From Butyrivibrio sp. INlla16 (GTDB lineage Bacteria; Bacillota; Clostridia; Lachnospirales; Lachnospiraceae): a stretch of DNA of 64,000 bases. The number at the start of each line of letters is the position of its first letter. The first letter of the stretch is position 1. A model generated the notes under the pieces. The model did no database searches, was not told the origin of the DNA, and worked only from the letters and a program-made list of their open reading frames with translations. The stretch covers positions 35,724 to 99,723 of the forward strand of contig NZ_FMYB01000013.1 in the NCBI RefSeq assembly GCF_900104155.1, in the 5' to 3' direction. Made by a program: the position numbers and the translations under genes. Shown here piece after piece: positions 34,887 through 45,585 of the stretch.

Positions 34887-36359
34887 ATGAATTTTAAAGG
34901 TATGAATTTTAACAAAAAGAGTAGTAAGCCGGAGAATCCTTTCGCTGCTATGGATAAGCGTAATTTCTGGGAATTTATCTCTGATAATAAGAAGCTTGTA
35001 ATGCCGCTGGTATTGGTAGTTGCAGTAATTATTACGATTGTTATTGCACTTGAGGCCAATAACAGAATTGTGCCGACAGAGGCAGAGGACGCGCAGGTTA
35101 CAATCGATGAGAACGGAAGCTATATTGTTCCGGAGGTAGATCTTGAGAAGAATGCTCATGAGGATGTTAATGCTCTGATGAGCACATACTTTAACGCTTA
35201 TGCAGCAGGAGATATGGAGACTATCAAGTCGGTTTATACAGGACTTGAATCCACAGAGGAGCTGAGACTCAAGGAGGTATCTAAGTATATCACCGGAATT
35301 CCTACCGTAGATGTTTATACCAAACCCGGCCCTGTTGACGGAAGCTATGTTGCTTACGTGTATACTGAGGTTTTATTTGACGGCTATGACACAGCACTTC
35401 CCGGTATGCAGACAATGTTTGTCTGTACCGATGAGAACGGTAAGCTCTACATCAATGGTGATGTAGTTGATGATAAGGTTACAGAGTATATCAGCAACAT
35501 TTCTCTTCAGGCTGATGTTGTTGATCTCAACAATACTGTTGCTGATGATTACAATAAGATTATTGCTTCCAATGAGGCACTTGCTACTTTCCTTTCCGAT
35601 ATGAGTGCCAACATTCAGGTATCTGTAGGAGAGGCGCTTGCAGCTATTGAGTCCGGAGACACATCAATGCTTGAAGCTGCAAATCAGGAGAATCCTGAGG
35701 GGGCTGAAGCTGTAGCAGAGAATCCTGAAGGCGAAAATGCTGAAGGTGCTGAGGCCGGAGAAGCTACCGAAGGAGCTGAAGCTGCCCCGGCTGAGCAGGA
35801 GCAGCCAGCTGAGGAACAGCAGCAGGTGGTTAAGAAAATCAAGGCAACAGATGTAATCAATATCCGAAGCTCTGATTCCGAGACAGCCGATAAGATTGGC
35901 AAAACAGAAAAGGGACAGGAGTTCACACAGCTTGAAGCACTTGCTAATGGCTGGAGTAAGATTGAATATAATGGCGGAACAGCTTATGTTAAGACTGAGT
36001 ACTTCGAGGAAGTAACTGAGAATCAGGCAGCTGCAGATACTCAGACCGAAGAGAATACAGAGACTCAGACTGAGGAAAAAAAGGAAGAACAGACAGAAGA
36101 AAAGACCGAGGAAAAGAAGGAAGAGAAGCAGGAAGAGCAGACAGAAAGCGCATCAGTCAGCGTCTATGATAAGGGTAAGATGCAGGTATCAGAGGCTGTT
36201 AAGCTCCGTAAGGGACAGGGAACAGATACTGATATCGTAACAACCATCTATGCCGGAGACTTTGTTGATGTTAAGGAACAGTATGCGAATGGCTGGGCAA
36301 AGGTTGAATATAACGGCAAGAGCGGTTATGTAAAGTCTGAATTCCTTAAAAAAGAATAA
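34887..36359 (+). CDS. Membrane-anchored protein with two bacterial SH3 domains
   Basis: 490 residues. A cytoplasmic N-terminus of about 33 residues, one membrane segment (about 34-55, LVMPLVLVVAVIITIVIAL), an NTF2-like extracytoplasmic region (about 80-260), an acidic Ala/Glu/Gly linker with EGAEA repeats, SH3 domain 1 (about 312-375, DVINIRSSDSETADKIG), a Thr/Glu/Lys-rich linker (about 380-430), and SH3 domain 2 (about 432-490, AVKLRKGQGTDTDIVTTI). The paired GW-KIEYNG-AYVK motifs suggest cell-wall binding. Its role is otherwise unknown. Confidence 0.88.
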   Translation: MNFKGMNFNKKSSKPENPFAAMDKRNFWEFISDNKKLVMPLVLVVAVIITIVIALEANNRIVPTEAEDAQVTIDENGSYIVPEVDLEKNAHEDVNALMSTYFNAYAAGDMETIKSVYTGLESTEELRLKEVSKYITGIPTVDVYTKPGPVDGSYVAYVYTEVLFDGYDTALPGMQTMFVCTDENGKLYINGDVVDDKVTEYISNISLQADVVDLNNTVADDYNKIIASNEALATFLSDMSANIQVSVGEALAAIESGDTSMLEAANQENPEGAEAVAENPEGENAEGAEAGEATEGAEAAPAEQEQPAEEQQQVVKKIKATDVINIRSSDSETADKIGKTEKGQEFTQLEALANGWSKIEYNGGTAYVKTEYFEEVTENQAAADTQTEENTETQTEEKKEEQTEEKTEEKKEEKQEEQTESASVSVYDKGKMQVSEAVKLRKGQGTDTDIVTTIYAGDFVDVKEQYANGWAKVEYNGKSGYVKSEFLKKE

Positions 36360-36381
36360 GGATATGGTATAATTAACATTG

Positions 36382-36413
36382 GCGCGTAGCACTGACAGTG
36401 CTGCGCGTTTTTT
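36382..36413 (+). terminator. Terminator after the SH3 protein
   Basis: Arms 36383-36393 and 36397-36407 form an 11-bp GC-rich stem (one G-U) with a GAC loop, followed by TTTTTT. Confidence 0.92.
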
Positions 36414-36435
36414 AAACAGAAGAATACCTCCGATG

Positions 36436-36467
36436 AGGAGCAGTTGGCACGAAGTGCCGGGCGAGGG
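36436..36467 (+). repeat. Decayed repeat supplying a ribosome binding site
   Basis: GAGGAG...TTGGCACGAAGTGCCGGGCGAGGG is a shortened copy of the GGCACGAAGTGCC repeat family. Its last bases GCGAGGG (36461-36467) are eight bases before ATG 36476 and are the only good binding site for the oxidoreductase gene. Confidence 0.75.
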
Positions 36468-36475
36468 AAATGGGA

Positions 36476-37456
36476 ATGATATTTGATAAGAAAAAAGTCG
36501 GAATACTTGGAACAGGCGAGATTGCCAGAATTATGGCAAAGACACTTTCAGGAATGAGAGGCGTTACATGCTATGCCGTAGCATCGAGAACCAAGGAGAA
36601 GGCGGAGAGCTTTGCCAAGGAATTTAAGATTAAGCATTTTTATGGTTCGTATGAGGAACTTTGTCAGGATCCCAAAATCGATCTGATATATGTGGCAACT
36701 CCGCATTCTGCGCATTATGAGAATGTCAAGCTGGCTCTTGAGAACGGTAAGAATGTTCTTTGTGAGAAGGCATTTACCTTAAATGAAGAGCAGGCTAAGG
36801 AGCTATTTGATCTTGCAGCTAAGAAGGATGTTCTTCTTACGGAAGCTATGTGGACAAGATTCCTTCCTCTTGCGGGAAAGCTTAAGGAAGTTATTGCAAG
36901 TAACGTCATCGGGGAAATCTCGATGGTAATGGCTGACCTTAGCTATAACATAGCATGGAAACAGAGAATACAGGATCCTTCACTCGGAGGAGGAGCTCTT
37001 CTTGATCTTGGTGTATACGGACTTACTTTTGCTTCAATGATTCTGGGGGAAGATATAACTGATATACAGAGCCAGGCTGTGCTTGGTGATACAGGAGTTG
37101 ATATCCAGGATACCGTGTCACTCAAATATCGCAGCGGGCAGATGGCGGTTGTTACCTGCTCGGCAACATCCTTTGGTCCATGTAAGGGAATAATATACGG
37201 TGCAAACGGACATATTGAAGTGCAGGATATTAACAACTTTTCAGAGATTGTTGTATATAACAATGCCGGGGAGACAATTGCGCATTATAAGAAAGAGAAG
37301 CAGATAACCGGCTATGAATATGAAATTGAGGCAGCGTTTAAGGCGCTTTCCGAAGGCTGGAAGGAGTGCCCGCAGATGCCTCATGCGCTTACTCTTAAGA
37401 TAATGAATATGATGGATTTTATCAGGGACCAGACAGGTGTGAAGTTCCCGCAATAA
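36476..37456 (+). CDS. Gfo/Idh/MocA-family oxidoreductase
   Basis: 326 residues from ATG 36476; an ATG at 36470 is too close to the binding site. Rossmann NAD(P) motif VGILGTGEIARIMAKTL, then VATPHSAHYE and LCEKAFTLNEEQAKEL with the catalytic Lys of the EKP-type motif (here EKA). The C-terminal GFO_IDH domain has LGGGALLDLGVYGLTFA. The family oxidises or reduces sugars and sugar alcohols; the substrate is not evident. Confidence 0.92.
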   Translation: MIFDKKKVGILGTGEIARIMAKTLSGMRGVTCYAVASRTKEKAESFAKEFKIKHFYGSYEELCQDPKIDLIYVATPHSAHYENVKLALENGKNVLCEKAFTLNEEQAKELFDLAAKKDVLLTEAMWTRFLPLAGKLKEVIASNVIGEISMVMADLSYNIAWKQRIQDPSLGGGALLDLGVYGLTFASMILGEDITDIQSQAVLGDTGVDIQDTVSLKYRSGQMAVVTCSATSFGPCKGIIYGANGHIEVQDINNFSEIVVYNNAGETIAHYKKEKQITGYEYEIEAAFKALSEGWKECPQMPHALTLKIMNMMDFIRDQTGVKFPQ

Positions 37457-37486
37457 TATTTTTATCGGTTTAAAGCAATAAAGTGC

Positions 37487-37515
37487 TTGACGATTTTTAA
37501 TCTCTGTGGAATAAT
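37487..37515 (+). promoter_or_regulatory. Promoter for gdhA
   Basis: TTGACG (37487-37492), 17-bp spacer, AATAAT (37510-37515). The start point is predicted near 37522, about 94 bases before ATG 37616. Confidence 0.7.
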
Positions 37516-37521
37516 ACTTGT

Positions 37522-38950
<1,429 letters not shown>

Positions 38951-38972
38951 TAAAAAGAATGATATTGTAGCT

Positions 38973-39051
38973 TTTATACATTAAAGCGATATAGTATAAT
39001 CAAATAAAGAAACATCGAATACCGCACCAGAGAGTTCTGCTGCGGTATTCG
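38973..39051 (+). promoter_or_regulatory. Promoter and long leader hairpin before the NhaC gene
   Basis: TTTATA (38973-38978), 16-bp spacer, perfect TATAAT (38995-39000). CGAATACCGCA (39016-39026) and TGCGGTATTCG (39041-39051) form a perfect 11-bp stem with a 14-base loop near the predicted 5' end of the transcript. No T-run follows, so this is not a standard terminator. Confidence 0.65.
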
Positions 39052-39097
39052 CATTATATATGAAAAAAGTGAAAATTTAAGGAGGAGGGGAGTAAAA

Positions 39098-40627
39098 ATG
39101 TTTGTTAACAGTTTTTGGGCTCTTTTGCCGGCTATTATCGCGATAGCTCTGGCACTGATCACCAAGGAAGTTTATTCGTCACTATTCGTAGGAATTCTTG
39201 TGGGTGGTCTTCTCTACACCAATTTCAGTTTTACTGCTACAATGCAGCATGTTTTTGTGGATGGAATGATCGGACAGCTCTCCGATGGGTGGAATGTCGG
39301 TATTCTGATATTCCTTGTAGTTCTCGGAAGCATGGTAATGCTTATGAACAGAGCAGGCGGATCTGCAGCTTTTGGAAAATGGGCAACTACCCATGTGAAA
39401 ACCAAGACAGGCGCGCAGCTGGCGACAATAGCACTTGGCTGTCTGATTTTCATCGATGACTATTTCAACTGCCTTACAGTTGGTTCTGTTATGAGACCGC
39501 TTACAGATAAGCACAAGATATCAAGGGAAAAGCTGGCATATCTAATTGATGCAACTGCAGCTCCCGTGTGTATTATTGCACCTATTTCTTCCTGGGCAGC
39601 CGCTGTAACTGGCTTCGTTGATGGTGCTAACGGACTTACACTTTTTGTAAGAGCTATTCCGTATAACTTCTATGCACTTTTGACAATAGTAATGATGCTT
39701 ACTCTTACTTTTGGAAAAATAGAATTCGGTCCCATGAAAAAGGCTGAACTCAGAGTAGGCGGTGGCGCTGATAAGGACAGCGAGAAGAATAAAAGACACT
39801 CCAGTATGACAGGTGCGGAAGATCAGCCTACTCCGCCTGTGTCCGTGAATGGCCGGGTTATTCATCTGGTACTTCCCATCATTACACTGATTGTGTGCTG
39901 TGTTATCGGAATGATCTATACCGGTGGATTTTTTGAAGGTACAAACTTTGTTGATGCTTTTGCAGGATCAGATGCTTCTGTAGGTCTTGTGTATGGTTCG
40001 GTGGTAGCCCTTGTCATTACGATTATCTTTATGGTTGCTACAAAGGTACTCAGCTTTACAGAGTGCATGAATGCTATACCTGAAGGTTTTAAGAGCATGG
40101 TGCCCGCTATTATGATTCTGACCTTTGCATGGACACTTAAGTCAATGACAGACTCCCTTGGAGCTGCTGAGTATGTCGGAGGTCTTGTGGCCAATATCGC
40201 AGACAAGGATGCGCTTATGAGTTTGCTCCCTGCAATTGTTTTCATAATCGGAGCATTTCTTGCGTTTGCGACCGGAACATCATGGGGAACCTTTGGTATC
40301 CTTATTCCGATAGTTGCTAAGGTCTTCGGATCTGATATGGGCAATGAGCTTATGATCATCTCGATTTCAGCCTGCATGGCAGGAGCTGTTTGCGGAGATC
40401 ACTGCTCACCGATTTCCGATACGACGATTATGGCGAGTGCAGGTGCTGAATGTAAACACATAAATCACGTTTCAACGCAGCTGCCTTACGCGATAACAGC
40501 AGCAATAGTATCCTGTGTTGCCTATATAATTGCAGGATTTGTACGCAACTGGATTGTATGCCTGATAGTTGGTATTGGACTCATGATTTTCACTGTATTT
40601 GGAATACACGCTGTTACAAAAGAATAA
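39098..40627 (+). CDS. NhaC-family Na+/H+ antiporter
   Basis: 509 residues with about 11-12 membrane segments. FIDDYFNCLTVGSVMRPL, APVCIIAPISSWAAAVTGFV, FATGTSWGTFGILIPI and CGDHCSPISDTTIMASAGA are the repeated substrate motifs of the NhaC/ion-transporter superfamily. A hydrophilic loop (about residues 220-250) divides the protein. It probably exchanges sodium, or an amino acid-like substrate, for protons. GGAGGAGGGG precedes the ATG. Confidence 0.9.
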   Translation: MFVNSFWALLPAIIAIALALITKEVYSSLFVGILVGGLLYTNFSFTATMQHVFVDGMIGQLSDGWNVGILIFLVVLGSMVMLMNRAGGSAAFGKWATTHVKTKTGAQLATIALGCLIFIDDYFNCLTVGSVMRPLTDKHKISREKLAYLIDATAAPVCIIAPISSWAAAVTGFVDGANGLTLFVRAIPYNFYALLTIVMMLTLTFGKIEFGPMKKAELRVGGGADKDSEKNKRHSSMTGAEDQPTPPVSVNGRVIHLVLPIITLIVCCVIGMIYTGGFFEGTNFVDAFAGSDASVGLVYGSVVALVITIIFMVATKVLSFTECMNAIPEGFKSMVPAIMILTFAWTLKSMTDSLGAAEYVGGLVANIADKDALMSLLPAIVFIIGAFLAFATGTSWGTFGILIPIVAKVFGSDMGNELMIISISACMAGAVCGDHCSPISDTTIMASAGAECKHINHVSTQLPYAITAAIVSCVAYIIAGFVRNWIVCLIVGIGLMIFTVFGIHAVTKE

Positions 40628-40658
40628 ATGATATTTTGTTTCAATACTTCTTGAAATT

Positions 40659-40692
40659 TAAGAAATAAAATTTTAAGAATTTCTTAAGTTTT
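40659..40692 (+). terminator. Terminator after the antiporter gene
   Basis: TTAAGAAAT (40659-40667) and ATTTCTTAA (40679-40687), AT-rich 9-bp stem followed by GTTTTTG. Confidence 0.7.
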
Positions 40693-40863
40693 TGTTCCTT
40701 GATTGGAGGCGGCCAATACTTTAATATTAACCTTGCATCTGAAACACAGAAGTCTTTATCTGGGGGGAGAAAGTTCTGCAAATGTTTTTTCAGAACGCAG
40801 AAAAAGGCAGACAGGTATTCAGAATCTGATGGTGGGGACCTTCGGATTAGCAAGGAGAAAAGT

Positions 40864-41025
40864 ATGGAATGGAAAAAAGCGTTTGACCGAATCATGGATC
40901 AGCTGTACAATCACCCGGAAGAAATGAGGACTAAACTTCTCGGAAAGTACAATACTCCTGCTGCGGCAGGACAGACAGAGGGGAAAACAGCAATTGAGTT
41001 ATTGCAGAGCTTACAAAGAGGCTGA
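40864..41025 (+). CDS. Small hypothetical protein (53 aa)
   Basis: ATG 40864 is preceded by AAGGAG (40852-40857) at good spacing. The 53-residue product MEWKKAFDRIMDQLYNH... is charged and helical, with no membrane segment or known motif. The same frame is open upstream to 40699 but that part has no binding site and odd composition. It is followed by a terminator at 41069. Function unknown. Confidence 0.6.
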   Translation: MEWKKAFDRIMDQLYNHPEEMRTKLLGKYNTPAAAGQTEGKTAIELLQSLQRG

Positions 41026-41068
41026 GTTTTAGGGCAGATTTGTAAGCAGATGAATATAGAAGAAGTAC

Positions 41069-41104
41069 ACCGGTCGGATTTCATAATTCGGCCGGTTTTT
41101 ATTT
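41069..41104 (+). terminator. Terminator after the small protein gene
   Basis: ACCGGTCGGA (41069-41078) and TTCGGCCGGT (41087-41096), 10 bp with two G-U pairs, followed by TTTTATTTTT. The interval 41105-41262 before the SGNH gene is AT-rich; I see no convincing promoter there. Confidence 0.88.
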
Positions 41105-41262
41105 TTGATTTTACTGAAAAAATAACTGTTACTGTCGGCGTATTTTTGATAAAATGTAATGTATGTGTGGCGACAGGTTTTGATTATAACCACATTAAAT
41201 TATGCTGCATAAGGCAGATATTCTGCCAAAGATGATGTTTTTCAAGAGAGGATTTTTATAAG

Positions 41263-42414
41263 GTGAAATTTGGGAAATTAGCAGGACTTCTGGCTGTTGT
41301 CGGAGTTTCTGTGAGTTTATGTGCCTGCGGAGCAAAAAGTCAGCCTGATGAAGGCGATACCGCAGAGAACACATCTATTTTTCAGAAGATAGACAGTGAG
41401 AAGAGCGCCGCTGCAGAGGAATCTGGCAGCCCCGCGGAAGAGGTTTCCACTCAGATAGTCGTGGAAGCAGAAGAGGTTTCTTCTCAGGATACAGAGAAAA
41501 CGAACGAGAGCACTGAAGAAATCAGTGCAGACGAGCAGGTCACTGATGATGCCGGTGAGGCTGTTAGCGGAGAAGAAACAGAGCAGGAAGGCAATGCCGC
41601 GAGTGAGGGCGGTGATGAAGTGGCTTCTGAGGGCTCTTCAGATGATGTTTCTGTGGATGTTGCGCCTGCAGATGATACTACTGCTGAGAATACTTTAGGA
41701 AGCGGATTTACTGCATCCTATGATCTGCAGACGCTTCAGAATATGCATTATTCTGATGAACAGATGGAACAGATCCGTCAGTTCTATGAAAATACGGTAT
41801 TTGCGGGAGATTCGGTTCTTCTGGGATTTAGGAATTATTCGGCCAGGAGCTCTGATCCGATGCTTACACAGCTGCAGTTTCTTGCAGCAGGATCACTTTC
41901 ACTTCATAACGCGTTCTGGCCTGTAAGTGAGAAAAGTGTACATCCGTTATATCAGGGAGCGCAGCATCCAATCTGGGAATCAATGCAGATGATGGGAGCG
42001 AAGAAGGCTTTCCTGTTTTTCGGAATAAATGATGTCAGCTATGACATTGATGAGTCTGTAGCACTCTATCCGCAGCTCGTTGATAAGATCAGGGAATTAT
42101 CTCCCGATATGGAGATTAACATTATCAGCGCAACCTATACGCTCAAGGATTTGGGCAAAGGTAAACTGAATAATACGAATATCGCAGCCTTCAATCAGGC
42201 AGTTCATGAACTTGCAAATCAGAACGGTTGGGGCTATATTGACATGGCGACAGTTCTTTCCGACGGACAGGGCAATCTGTTACCCGAGTATTGCAGTGAT
42301 GGATTCCTGCATGAGAGTAAGTCTGCATATAATGTCTGGACACAGATGCTTGTAAGATACGCGGCTGAGAGGCTCGGACTTCAGGAGACACCGGCAGAAA
42401 CTACAGCGCAGTAA
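41263..42414 (+). CDS. SGNH/GDSL-family hydrolase lipoprotein
   Basis: 383 residues from GTG 41263. Lipoprotein signal with LCACG (Cys about 21), a long acidic Ser/Glu/Ala linker to about residue 145, and an SGNH hydrolase domain: block I FAGDSVLLGF, Asn block FFGINDVSYD, and block V DGFLHES with the Asp-x2-His pair (here DGFLH). The family includes peptidoglycan and polysaccharide O-acetylesterases or transferases. It opens a four-gene operon with DUF4358, MBOAT and DHHW genes, so it probably acts on an acetylated surface polymer. Confidence 0.88.
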   Translation: MKFGKLAGLLAVVGVSVSLCACGAKSQPDEGDTAENTSIFQKIDSEKSAAAEESGSPAEEVSTQIVVEAEEVSSQDTEKTNESTEEISADEQVTDDAGEAVSGEETEQEGNAASEGGDEVASEGSSDDVSVDVAPADDTTAENTLGSGFTASYDLQTLQNMHYSDEQMEQIRQFYENTVFAGDSVLLGFRNYSARSSDPMLTQLQFLAAGSLSLHNAFWPVSEKSVHPLYQGAQHPIWESMQMMGAKKAFLFFGINDVSYDIDESVALYPQLVDKIRELSPDMEINIISATYTLKDLGKGKLNNTNIAAFNQAVHELANQNGWGYIDMATVLSDGQGNLLPEYCSDGFLHESKSAYNVWTQMLVRYAAERLGLQETPAETTAQ

Positions 42415-42428
42415 TTTAGGAGGATATT

Positions 42429-42953
42429 ATGAAAAAAAATTATCTTAAAGTTATAGGAGTGGCAGCACTCACAGCAATGCTTTGCATTACAGGATGCGGC
42501 GGCAATAGTACAGGAGCTTCAGGCGCCGATACTGAGGCAGGACAGGAGGCAGCTGCAACACCTCTTAAGGCATCAGAGATCTATGAGAAGATCAAGGGAG
42601 CTTATACACTTCCCGATATGTATGAAGCTGATGATGACTGGCTTATGAACTACTACGGAATTGATGCATCAATGCTTTCAGATTACGTTTTTGCTGAGGC
42701 TGATGAGGTTCATGCAGACCGCGTTATCATATTAAATGTTGCAGATGAGGCAAACGTTTCTACAGTTGAGGAGAAACTTGGAGCTGTCCTTGAGCAGCTT
42801 TCTTCACCTGAGATGCTCGACTATCTTCCGGATCAGGCAGACATCATTAAGGCTGCAAGCATCAAGAAACAGGGCAATGCATTATACCTTGTTATTTCTT
42901 CCGACGCCGATGGCATCGAGGAAATCATTAAAAATGGTCTCATGGGTAAATAA
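42429..42953 (+). CDS. DUF4358 lipoprotein
   Basis: 174 residues. Signal peptide with lipobox CITGCGG (Cys about 23), short linker, then the DUF4358 domain (about 48-174) with YGIDASMLSDYVFAEAD and VEEKLGAVLEQL. The domain is found across Lachnospiraceae next to MBOAT and DHHW genes; its function is unknown. It starts 14 bases after the SGNH gene (AGGAGG present). Confidence 0.85.
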   Translation: MKKNYLKVIGVAALTAMLCITGCGGNSTGASGADTEAGQEAAATPLKASEIYEKIKGAYTLPDMYEADDDWLMNYYGIDASMLSDYVFAEADEVHADRVIILNVADEANVSTVEEKLGAVLEQLSSPEMLDYLPDQADIIKAASIKKQGNALYLVISSDADGIEEIIKNGLMGK

Positions 42954-42967
42954 GAAAGTAGCGTTTT

Positions 42968-44377
42968 ATGGTATTTAGTAGTCTTACATTTTTATTCTTT
43001 TTTTTACCGGCATTTTTGATTTTATATTATGTAATTCCCGGCAGGGCGAAGAATTTCGTCCTGCTCATTTTTAGTCTGCTTTTTTATGCATGGGGAGAAC
43101 CAATCTATATTCTTCTGATGCTGTTTTCTTCATTTGTTGATTACACGGACGGACGACTTCAGGAGAGATTCGCTTCTTCTCTAGTGAAAAAGCGTGTATG
43201 TCTTGTGATAGCGCTTCTTATAAATTTTTCACTTCTTGGATATTTCAAATATGCTGATTTTTCCGTTGGCATCTGGAATGCGCTTACACCATTTGATGTA
43301 AAGCTCCCGGGCGTGGCGTTGCCTGTAGGTATAAGCTTTTATACCTTCCAGACTGTCAGCTATTCAATTGATGTATATAAGGGTCGTATTAAGGCTGAAA
43401 AGAACTATCTGGACTATCTTACATATGTATCAATGTTCCCGCAGCTTATTGCCGGTCCTATCGTGCGTTTTTCAACAGTTCAGCAGGAGATTCACAGTAG
43501 GGAGATATCAGAGTCCGGCTTCGTATCAGGTATGAAGCGTTTTATTCTGGGACTTCTTCGAAAGGTTTTGATCGCCAATCAGATCGGAGCTCTTTGGGAT
43601 ACTATTCGTGTGGCTGACGGCATTTCTATAGTTACGGCATGGCTTGGACTTTTGTGCTTTACACTTCAGCTTTATTACGACTTTAGTGCATACAGTGATA
43701 TGGCTATAGGTCTTGGACAGATGCTGGGATTCCACTTCCCTGAGAACTTTATCTATCCGCTTAGCTCAGTTTCAGTTACGGACTTTTGGCGCCGCTGGCA
43801 TGTGTCACTTTCAACCTGGTTCAGAGATTATGTGTATATTCCTCTTGGTGGAAATCGAGTAGGCATGGTCAAGCATTTTCGGAATATCTTTGTGGTATGG
43901 TTTTTGACAGGCTTATGGCACGGAGCTTCCTGGAACTTCGTCCTCTGGGGATTGTATCACGGAACACTTCTTACACTGGAGAAATTTATCTGGGGAAAAT
44001 GGCTTAAGAAGCTTCCTATGGCGCTGCAGCATTTGTATGCAATTATTATAGTAATATTCGGCTTCGGTATTTTCACCTTTGATAATCTGTCTGAGATGGG
44101 AACCTATTTCGTTAAGCTTATAGGCATCCCCGGCAATCCGCTGTTCGGAACAGAGTTCTGGTGGTACACCGGAAATTATCTGCCGGTTTTACTTGCGGCA
44201 ATAGTGCTTTCATTTCCTGTGTATCCCGCTTTTGTGAAAAAAGTGGAGGGAGCGGGAACCACTGCGGTGAATGTGGTGAAAACCGTTGGTACTGTACTTA
44301 TGGCAGGTTTGTTTATTCTTGCAATATCCAGCCTTGTGAAGGATACCTACAATCCGTTCCTGTACTTCCGTTTTTAA
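42968..44377 (+). CDS. MBOAT-family membrane O-acyltransferase
   Basis: 469 residues with about ten membrane segments. N-terminal VFSSLTFLFFFLPAFLILYY, AlgI/DltB signatures ISFYTFQTVSYSIDVYKG and FWRRWHVSLSTWFRDYVYIP, and the catalytic His in WFLTGLWHGASWNFVLWG. It should move acetyl groups across the membrane to a surface polysaccharide, with the following DHHW protein as partner, as AlgI works with AlgJ/X. Confidence 0.95.
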   Translation: MVFSSLTFLFFFLPAFLILYYVIPGRAKNFVLLIFSLLFYAWGEPIYILLMLFSSFVDYTDGRLQERFASSLVKKRVCLVIALLINFSLLGYFKYADFSVGIWNALTPFDVKLPGVALPVGISFYTFQTVSYSIDVYKGRIKAEKNYLDYLTYVSMFPQLIAGPIVRFSTVQQEIHSREISESGFVSGMKRFILGLLRKVLIANQIGALWDTIRVADGISIVTAWLGLLCFTLQLYYDFSAYSDMAIGLGQMLGFHFPENFIYPLSSVSVTDFWRRWHVSLSTWFRDYVYIPLGGNRVGMVKHFRNIFVVWFLTGLWHGASWNFVLWGLYHGTLLTLEKFIWGKWLKKLPMALQHLYAIIIVIFGFGIFTFDNLSEMGTYFVKLIGIPGNPLFGTEFWWYTGNYLPVLLAAIVLSFPVYPAFVKKVEGAGTTAVNVVKTVGTVLMAGLFILAISSLVKDTYNPFLYFRF

Positions 44378-44392
44378 TTTAGAGGTATTGAT

Positions 44393-45580
44393 GTGAGTAA
44401 TAATTCAGATAAAAAAAAGATAGGCATTCTCGACCGCATTCCGGTATATCTTATATGTGTGGTGACCTTGTGCTTTATAATCGTGTTTTTTGTTTCAGAG
44501 AAAAAGACCTTTTCTCAGAATGAAAATCGCAAGCTGGCACAAATGCCCGAATTCAATTTTGAAAAGATAAAAAGCGGTGACTTTACCAGCGGCTTTGAAA
44601 CCTTTGTGGCAGATCAATTTCCTGCACGTGATGCATTCATGCGTCTTATGGCTGAGGTTGAGAGGATAACCGGAAGGAAAGAGATTAACGATATTTATCT
44701 TGCGAAGGATGGCTCTCTTATTGAGAGGTACAAGTATCCTAAGAACACGGCAAAGCAGATTGATCAGTTTTCAAAGCTCGCTGTAAATGTAGAAAATGCC
44801 AGATGCATGCTGATGATGGTTCCGACTGCGGTATCGGTTTATTCTGACCTTCTGCCGGAAAATGCAAATGATCCCGATCTTCAGCAGCAGATTATTTCAG
44901 ATATTTACTCGGCATCGTCTGATAAGCTTCAGAAAATTGATGTTTCGACAAGGCTTAAGGATGAAGCGAAGAAGACTGTTTCAGAGCCTCTTACAGAGGA
45001 TATCACAGGTAACAGGCTGTTTTATCGAACAGACCACCACTGGACAACTTATGGAGCATATATAGGCTATGAGGCTTTCTGTGAAGCAGCAGGACTTACG
45101 CCTATTCCTCTTTCGGAGTACACCGGAGAGATAGTATCTGAGAATTTCAAGGGAACAATATATTCCAAACTTAATGATCCGTATTTTGGCGCAGACAGGA
45201 TTGTTTCTTACAGCTATCCGGACTGGAAGCTTAGTGTGGAATATTCTGATACAGAAGAGGTGACAGATACTCCTTACAATAAGGAATATCTGTCAGAGAA
45301 GGACCAGTACTCCTACTTCCTTAACAACATTCATCCTTTGATCACCATCACCAATGATGCGGTGCAGGATGGGGCAATAGCCCTTGTCAAGGACAGCTAT
45401 GCTAACAGCATTGTGCCGTTCCTCCTTGCGCATTATCATACCGTATATGTATTCGATACGCGCTATTATAAGGGCGGACCGTCCAAGTTTATAAATGAGC
45501 ACCCTGAGATATCTGATGTGCTTATTCTGTACAATATGAACACGATTGATAATGATACAGGTATAGGCGGTATCTTCTAA
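44393..45580 (+). CDS. DHHW/AlgJ-like protein
   Basis: 395 residues from GTG 44393 (AGAGG seven bases upstream; the ATG at 44391 is out of frame). One N-terminal membrane segment (about 20-38), then an SGNH-like extracellular domain with QNENRKLAQMPEFN, the DHHW motif FYRTDHHWTTYGAYIG, and VKDSYANSIVPFL. DHHW proteins accompany MBOAT acyltransferases and probably complete acetyl transfer to the polymer outside. Last gene of the operon. Confidence 0.92.
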   Translation: MSNNSDKKKIGILDRIPVYLICVVTLCFIIVFFVSEKKTFSQNENRKLAQMPEFNFEKIKSGDFTSGFETFVADQFPARDAFMRLMAEVERITGRKEINDIYLAKDGSLIERYKYPKNTAKQIDQFSKLAVNVENARCMLMMVPTAVSVYSDLLPENANDPDLQQQIISDIYSASSDKLQKIDVSTRLKDEAKKTVSEPLTEDITGNRLFYRTDHHWTTYGAYIGYEAFCEAAGLTPIPLSEYTGEIVSENFKGTIYSKLNDPYFGADRIVSYSYPDWKLSVEYSDTEEVTDTPYNKEYLSEKDQYSYFLNNIHPLITITNDAVQDGAIALVKDSYANSIVPFLLAHYHTVYVFDTRYYKGGPSKFINEHPEISDVLILYNMNTIDNDTGIGGIF

Positions 45581-45585
45581 GTATC

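Noticed and set aside
40699..40863. N-terminal extension of the small protein at 40864
   Set aside because: The region begins in the terminator tail of the antiporter gene, has no binding site and has odd composition; AAGGAG marks ATG 40864.
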